From assembly GCA_001275005.1 (NCBI GenBank), contig JWZX01002015.1, positions 1-30,523 on the forward strand: DNA of 30,523 nt. The letters are read 5' to 3'. Under the pieces are notes generated by a model. The model worked only from the letters and a program-made list of their open reading frames with translations. It was not told the DNA's origin and did not search any database. Position numbers and translations under genes: made by a program. Origin of the DNA: Chrysochromulina tobinii. Lineage: Eukaryota > Haptophyta > Prymnesiales > Chrysochromulinaceae. Positions 27,168-30,523 of the stretch are shown piece by piece (within the stretch, counting starts at the first letter, position 1; the number at the start of each line of letters is the position of its first letter).

Positions 27168-29297
27168 CTAGGCAGCGTAGGAGCGGTTCTCGCACGCACG
27201 TATTCTTGTGAGCTTGAACTTGGAGCCCATCTGTGCTGGAATACCTGGTGTCGTCGTGCCCGATCGCCCCAGTCGAGGGCGTGGCGGGAGCAGCTGCAAG
27301 TTGAGGGTATGATCCACGATCGTGTGGCACCACGCGCGCTTCTCGCGTCGCGTCACTGTCCCAACGGACGCGTGCCTCTCGCGCGGTGCACACGTGCCGT
27401 TACCAGAGTCTGGGAGCAACCAATGGAGGGGCACCACCGCAGTTTCGACTTGCGATCCGTTCGCCTCCGAATGGCCGTTGAGCACGAGCACCCGAGATCG
27501 AATCTCCTCTGAATGGCCGTTGAGCCTTCGAGTGGGGCTGAGCGTGAGCTGCTCAGAGGGGCCTCGCCTCAAGTCCCCCTCCTCCTGCCCGTGCTCGCCG
27601 AGCCAGGCGCGCACACGGCCCATCCGCTCGTCATAGCTCCGAAGGTATTCAATGAACAGCGTGCCCCACGCAGCGGAGCCGCGCACTCGAAAGCGAAGGG
27701 GTGCACTCGCGCCCTCGTGAGCGCCCAACACGGCGCCGTCGGTGATCCATCCGGGCTTGCCAGGCCGGTCCGCGTACGCCCGCCACGACGCGCCACGGCT
27801 CGAGGCCGAGCCGAGCGGCTGGAACGCGTCGGTGCGCACTGGCCCGTGGCAGCCCACCCTGGCGAGATCACAGCCCGCAAAGTGAAGGTCGGTACGCTCG
27901 TTGCCCCCCAGGCAGATCTCAAAGCTCGCCACCTGCGCAAGGGCGAGCGGATCCATTCCACAGGGAGGGGCGTCCATGTAAGGCAAGGGCGAGCGGATCC
28001 ATTCCACAGGGAGGGGCGTCCATGTAAGGCAAGGGCGAGCGGATCCATTCCACAGGAAGCCCCGCGTGCTTGCACAGCACCGCCGCCCGCCCGCGCGGGC
28101 GCCGTGTTGGGCGCACCTCAAACTCCGGCTGCAAGGTGGTTTTAGGCAGCGCGCGGGCTGGCGTGAGCGTCGTGCTGGGCGTGCGCGTGGAGCCTTTGCG
28201 GGAGCCTCGTGGCCACGGTACGCCGACGGCGCCATCGTGAGCACTTGCATGCGGGGAGCCTCGTGGCCACGGTACGCCGACGGCGAGGGTCGCGATGGCA
28301 TGGCTCAGGACGCGGGCGAGGGCTGCGTGGGCGCTCGGACCAGGGTGCACCACGCATTCCCACCCTACCATGTCGAGCGCCCCGCAGCCGGCTCGCCAAT
28401 GAAGCTTGTCATCTCGAGGGTCTGCAGCACAGCTCGAGCTCAACAGACTCACCTGTGGGGAGGGGGAAGGCGTCGTGGTGAGCACTCGCATGCAGCACAG
28501 CTCGAGCTCAACAGACTCACGAAAGGGACTCCCCAATGCGCAGCGAGGGGAGCATAGAGCGAGTCGCCGACGAGCGGGGCACGACGAGTAGTGCGCGTGG
28601 CATCCTTGTTTGGGCTCTTCGTAGGGCACTCGAATGAGGGGCCTGTCAGAGTGTCGACCAGCACCGCCGTGACGCCTGCATGCTCGAGCCGTCGTACCTG
28701 TGGGGAGGGGGGAGGGGGCGTCGTGGTGAGCACTTGCATGCCGCACAGCTCGAGCCGTCGTACCATGCTCTCGATCGCAGCGAGGAGGTACTGCCGGCGC
28801 TCCTTGTTTTGACCCCATTGGGACACGACGAAGTCGTTGGTTGAGGTGTCGAGCAGCACGGCGTCGAGAGGCTTTTGGCCACTCTTGTGCCTCTTGAGTA
28901 CCTCGCCCAAAGTGTATGCAGACGTCTCACTTGTAGTGCCACCGTAGCCGAGCACAGACACCTCAACCCTGCAGCGGGGTACGGCTGCACTGAGCCGCTC
29001 CTGAAGCTTACGTGGCCAAGCCAAATGTGGAGCCAGGTTTGTGCCGTTGCAAATCACACGTGCATTACAATTCATGGCACCTGCGGCCATACTTGCCCCC
29101 ATCACAGCAATGACGAGAGCAGGCGCTGACTGCACGCCTGGCAATGCCGCGCACAGGCATTCGTGCAGCTTTGTTTGCAATCGAGGGTGTCCTGTTCCAA
29201 AGGCTTGCGGCAAGGCACCAAGCCGGTGGGCGAGGAGGTCGGAGGATTCCTCGCGCAGCCACCGGGCGGCGGCGCGACATTCGCTCGAAGATGACAT
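27168..29297 (-). CDS. SGNH/GDSL-like hydrolase, 4 exons, about 624 aa
   Basis: Exons 29297-28764, 28697-28521, 28452-28054 and 27932-27168, all phase 0. Block I is LVIAVMGASMAAG (nucleophile Ser about residue 69, GAS in place of GDS). Block II is the VLGYGGTTS glycine. Block III is LLDTSTNDF (Asn154). Block V holds His273 (WECVVHPGPSAH); the Asp usually three residues before the His is a Cys, though a Glu is nearby. This suggests an esterase or acyl-hydrolase, substrate unknown. Exon 4 gives a beta-rich C-terminal domain (KPGWITDGAVLGAHEG; GTLFIEYLRSYDERMGR) ending in KFKLTRIRAC. The start at 29297 is chosen over 29441 because the extra residues look like leader sequence with no conservation pattern. 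Exon 3/4 borders are less sure: the intron there is a 46-bp repeat array. Confidence 0.7.
27933..28063 (-). repeat. 46-bp tandem repeat forming most of SGNH intron 3
   Basis: Two full copies and one partial copy of a 46-bp unit (on plus GGGCGAGCGGATCCATTCCA plus CAGGGAGGGGCGTCCATGTAAGGCAA). With donor GTGGAATGG at 28053 and acceptor GCGCAG at 27933 the array is a 121-bp intron. 46 is not a multiple of three, so retained copies shift the frame. The outer copies touch the exon on both sides, again an exon-border duplication. Confidence 0.8.
28201..28284 (-). mobile_element. introner-like copy without acceptor, retained in the SGNH exon
   Basis: The 30-base block at 28255-28284 recurs exactly at 28201-28230. 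Between them is the module core GCATGCAAGTGCTCACGATG to GGCGCC (28252-28228), but the C-rich tract and CAG are missing. The unit of 54 bp is in frame and open, so it adds 18 residues (a second VGVPWPRGS plus PHASAHDGA). It cannot be spliced in the way of its relatives. Confidence 0.8.
28453..28520 (-). mobile_element. introner-like intron 2 of the SGNH gene (68 bp)
   Basis: Module 28493-28453 (41 bp): GCATGCGAGTGCTCACCACG, then a C-rich tract and CCCCACAG. The first 27 intron bases, starting GTGAGTCTGTTGAGCTCGAG, are an exact copy of the first bases of the next exon. Unspliced, the frame meets a TGA right after the module. Confidence 0.92.
28698..28763 (-). mobile_element. introner-like intron 1 of the SGNH gene (66 bp)
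   Basis: Module 28741-28698 (44 bp): GCATGCAAGTGCTCACCACG, long C tract, CCCCACAG. The flanking copies share GTACGACGGCTCGAGC. The intron is 66 bp and has no stop in frame, so retention would add 22 residues rather than truncate. Confidence 0.9.
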
Positions 29298-29630
29298 GTG
29301 AAATTGGAGGATCTGTGAAGTGGCTGTTAATACACGGAACGTAGGAGAGGAGGAGGGGGGGCGTGGGCCTCCAGTAGAGTAGATTTGGGGTCGGTTCGTG
29401 TGAATGGGAAAGCGAGAGAGCTTGATTACCGGTACCTCCATGATTACCTCGTCATCGGAGTGTCATACGAGTGCGACGCTAAAAGGTTCAGGTTACAGTA
29501 GTAAGGTGTGAAACCGCAGAGTCTCGAAAAAGAGATTTGGCTTGTCGAGTTCGGGTGTTGCCTGGGCGACGTGAGGTTGGAACGTCACTGTGTGGAACTC
29601 AGGAAATTGTCCAACGCCCAAAGGGTAAAC
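29298..29630. promoter_or_regulatory. intergenic region upstream of the SGNH gene
   Basis: 333 bp between the SGNH start and the stop of the next minus-strand gene. It has lower GC than the coding regions and must include the SGNH promoter and the 3' end of the neighbour. No named element is recognised. Confidence 0.4.
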
Positions 29631-30523
29631 TCACTTCGGGCGCCTCTTTGTGAGCATGCCACCTTTGGGCGTCCTGCTGGGGGCCCTGGCAGGTGTCCCC
29701 TTGCTGCCCTTTGTTTCGCCGAGCTCGTCCGCACTCAACCCATCTTCCACAGCCCACGCGAGAGGGTTGTGTGCGCGGAACTCTTGGCGCTCGATTTGAC
29801 GAATCTTGACGTCCTGGGTGGGGCCGCGGTATGCATGGATGAGGTATGAGTGCGCGTACCCCTCCGAGCCGTTGAGCGCGTCGACCTGCCTTGTTAGGAA
29901 CTCCTTGGACACCAACCTTCCCTCGACCAGCACCGGCCAGTGAAGGTCATGCTCCATCTCGCCTCGCCTCCCATAGGTCCACAGCGGCCAGTTGGCGCCC
30001 TTGAGGCGCGCGCGCTGGTCGAGCCACTGCTCGGGCGTCACCTTTGCGGCGCGCGGCAGCCCCGCAAACAGCCGCGCTTCATAGTGCTCGCGCGTGGCGA
30101 AATGCGGCCGATCGACCCACCGAGTCGTTCGGTGCAGCAGAGGCGTATAAGGGTGCACGGTGCACGGCTCGAGACCCGAACGCATTCGGTGCGTACGCGG
30201 GTCGGTGCAGTCCCGGTGGCTTGTGAACTTGACATACTCCACCGTCGGGTCGGTCAGCAGACGAGAAAAGAGTGTTCCGCGTTCGATCGGGCCGCCACCG
30301 AGCACCGTGTCGTCCTGGATGGCGAATAGGAGGCGCGTCGGCGGCGTGACGTGCTCGAGCACGCAGCGCATGCCATTGGCCTGGTGAAGCCATGTTTCTG
30401 CGATCAGCACCGACACCGTCCGATTGAGCGCGAGCAGCACGCGTGCCATCTTGGACGCGTAGCGCTCCGTCATCGTGTTCGTAACTCCTGGCTTGCCACC
30501 CAAGCCGTCAAAAAAGAGCACAA
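29631..30523 (-). CDS. glycosyltransferase-like protein, 5' end outside the window
   Basis: Open frame of at least 296 codons running off the right edge; no start is claimed. An Ile/Leu strand before an acidic pair (RLLFAIQDDTVLGGG) looks like the nucleotide-sugar DxD region of GT-A folds. Further on are VEYVKFTSHRDC, a TPLLHRTTRWVDRPHFATRE segment followed by HYEARLF, and WPLWTYGRRGEMEHDLHW. This WxDxPHxAxxxHY pattern is one I associate with GT2-like glycosyltransferases of algae, so the call is by resemblance. The C-terminus is basic and Pro/Gly/Lys-rich (GSKGTPARAPSRTPKGG). Likely acts in surface glycan synthesis. Confidence 0.5.
   Translation of the reverse strand, partial: VLFFDGLGGKPGVTNTMTERYASKMARVLLALNRTVSVLIAETWLHQANGMRCVLEHVTPPTRLLFAIQDDTVLGGGPIERGTLFSRLLTDPTVEYVKFTSHRDCTDPRTHRMRSGLEPCTVHPYTPLLHRTTRWVDRPHFATREHYEARLFAGLPRAAKVTPEQWLDQRARLKGANWPLWTYGRRGEMEHDLHWPVLVEGRLVSKEFLTRQVDALNGSEGYAHSYLIHAYRGPTQDVKIRQIERQEFRAHNPLAWAVEDGLSADELGETKGSKGTPARAPSRTPKGGMLTKRRPK

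Noticed and set aside
1-30523. tRNA or rRNA genes
   Set aside because: No cloverleaf-like or rRNA-like conserved stretch was recognised when reading the sequence; a covariance search could not be run.

Overview
This window looks like nuclear DNA of a unicellular eukaryotic alga. The reasons are high GC, spliceosomal introns in almost every conserved gene, a TAF4 subunit, a mitochondrial-type serine hydroxymethyltransferase, a LINE retrotransposon and a eukaryotic-type DNA transposase. A haptophyte or pelagophyte-like alga is my best guess (inference: very GC-rich, introner-type introns, a GC-AG intron); the sequence alone does not fix the species.

Layout. 1-1372: two tandem copies of a short gene of unknown function (minus strand), the first cut by the window edge. 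1723-4506: TAF4, a TFIID subunit (plus, 5 exons). 4952-8076: an OSCA/TMEM63/anoctamin-like membrane protein (minus, 3 exons). 8537-11282: serine hydroxymethyltransferase (minus, 8 exons, 504 aa; every junction resolved in frame). 11723-15640: a 1305-aa Plavaka/CACTA-like transposase with an acidic spacer and ankyrin repeats (minus). 15904-17709: an Ala/Gln-rich coiled-coil protein (minus). 18209-26936: a LINE retrotransposon of about 8.7 kb, with ORF1, AP endonuclease, reverse transcriptase, RNase H and a C-terminal chromodomain. Two internal blocks (half of the endonuclease; the YADD half of the RT) lie on the opposite strand. 27168-29297: an SGNH/GDSL-like hydrolase (minus, 4 exons). 29631-30523: the C-terminal part of a glycosyltransferase-like protein (minus). 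The genes do not form a pathway.

The most interesting thing is a family of very short intron-forming elements (introner-like). At least six introns of 66-88 bp, in TAF4, the OSCA-like gene, the coiled-coil gene and the SGNH gene, share a 37-50 bp module. It starts GCATGCAAGTGCTCACCA and ends in a C-rich tract plus CAG. In each, the rest of the intron is a near copy of the first bases of the downstream exon, so the GT donor comes from duplicated exon DNA and the module supplies the 3' splice site. A seventh copy in the SGNH gene lacks the acceptor and is translated in frame. A second type of intron, in SHMT, TAF4 and the coiled-coil gene, is filled with degenerate TGATTGC/TGATGGC repeats. It carries duplicated exon borders and hence redundant splice sites, up to six identical donors in TAF4 intron 3. 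Together the window looks like a snapshot of ongoing intron gain by duplication.
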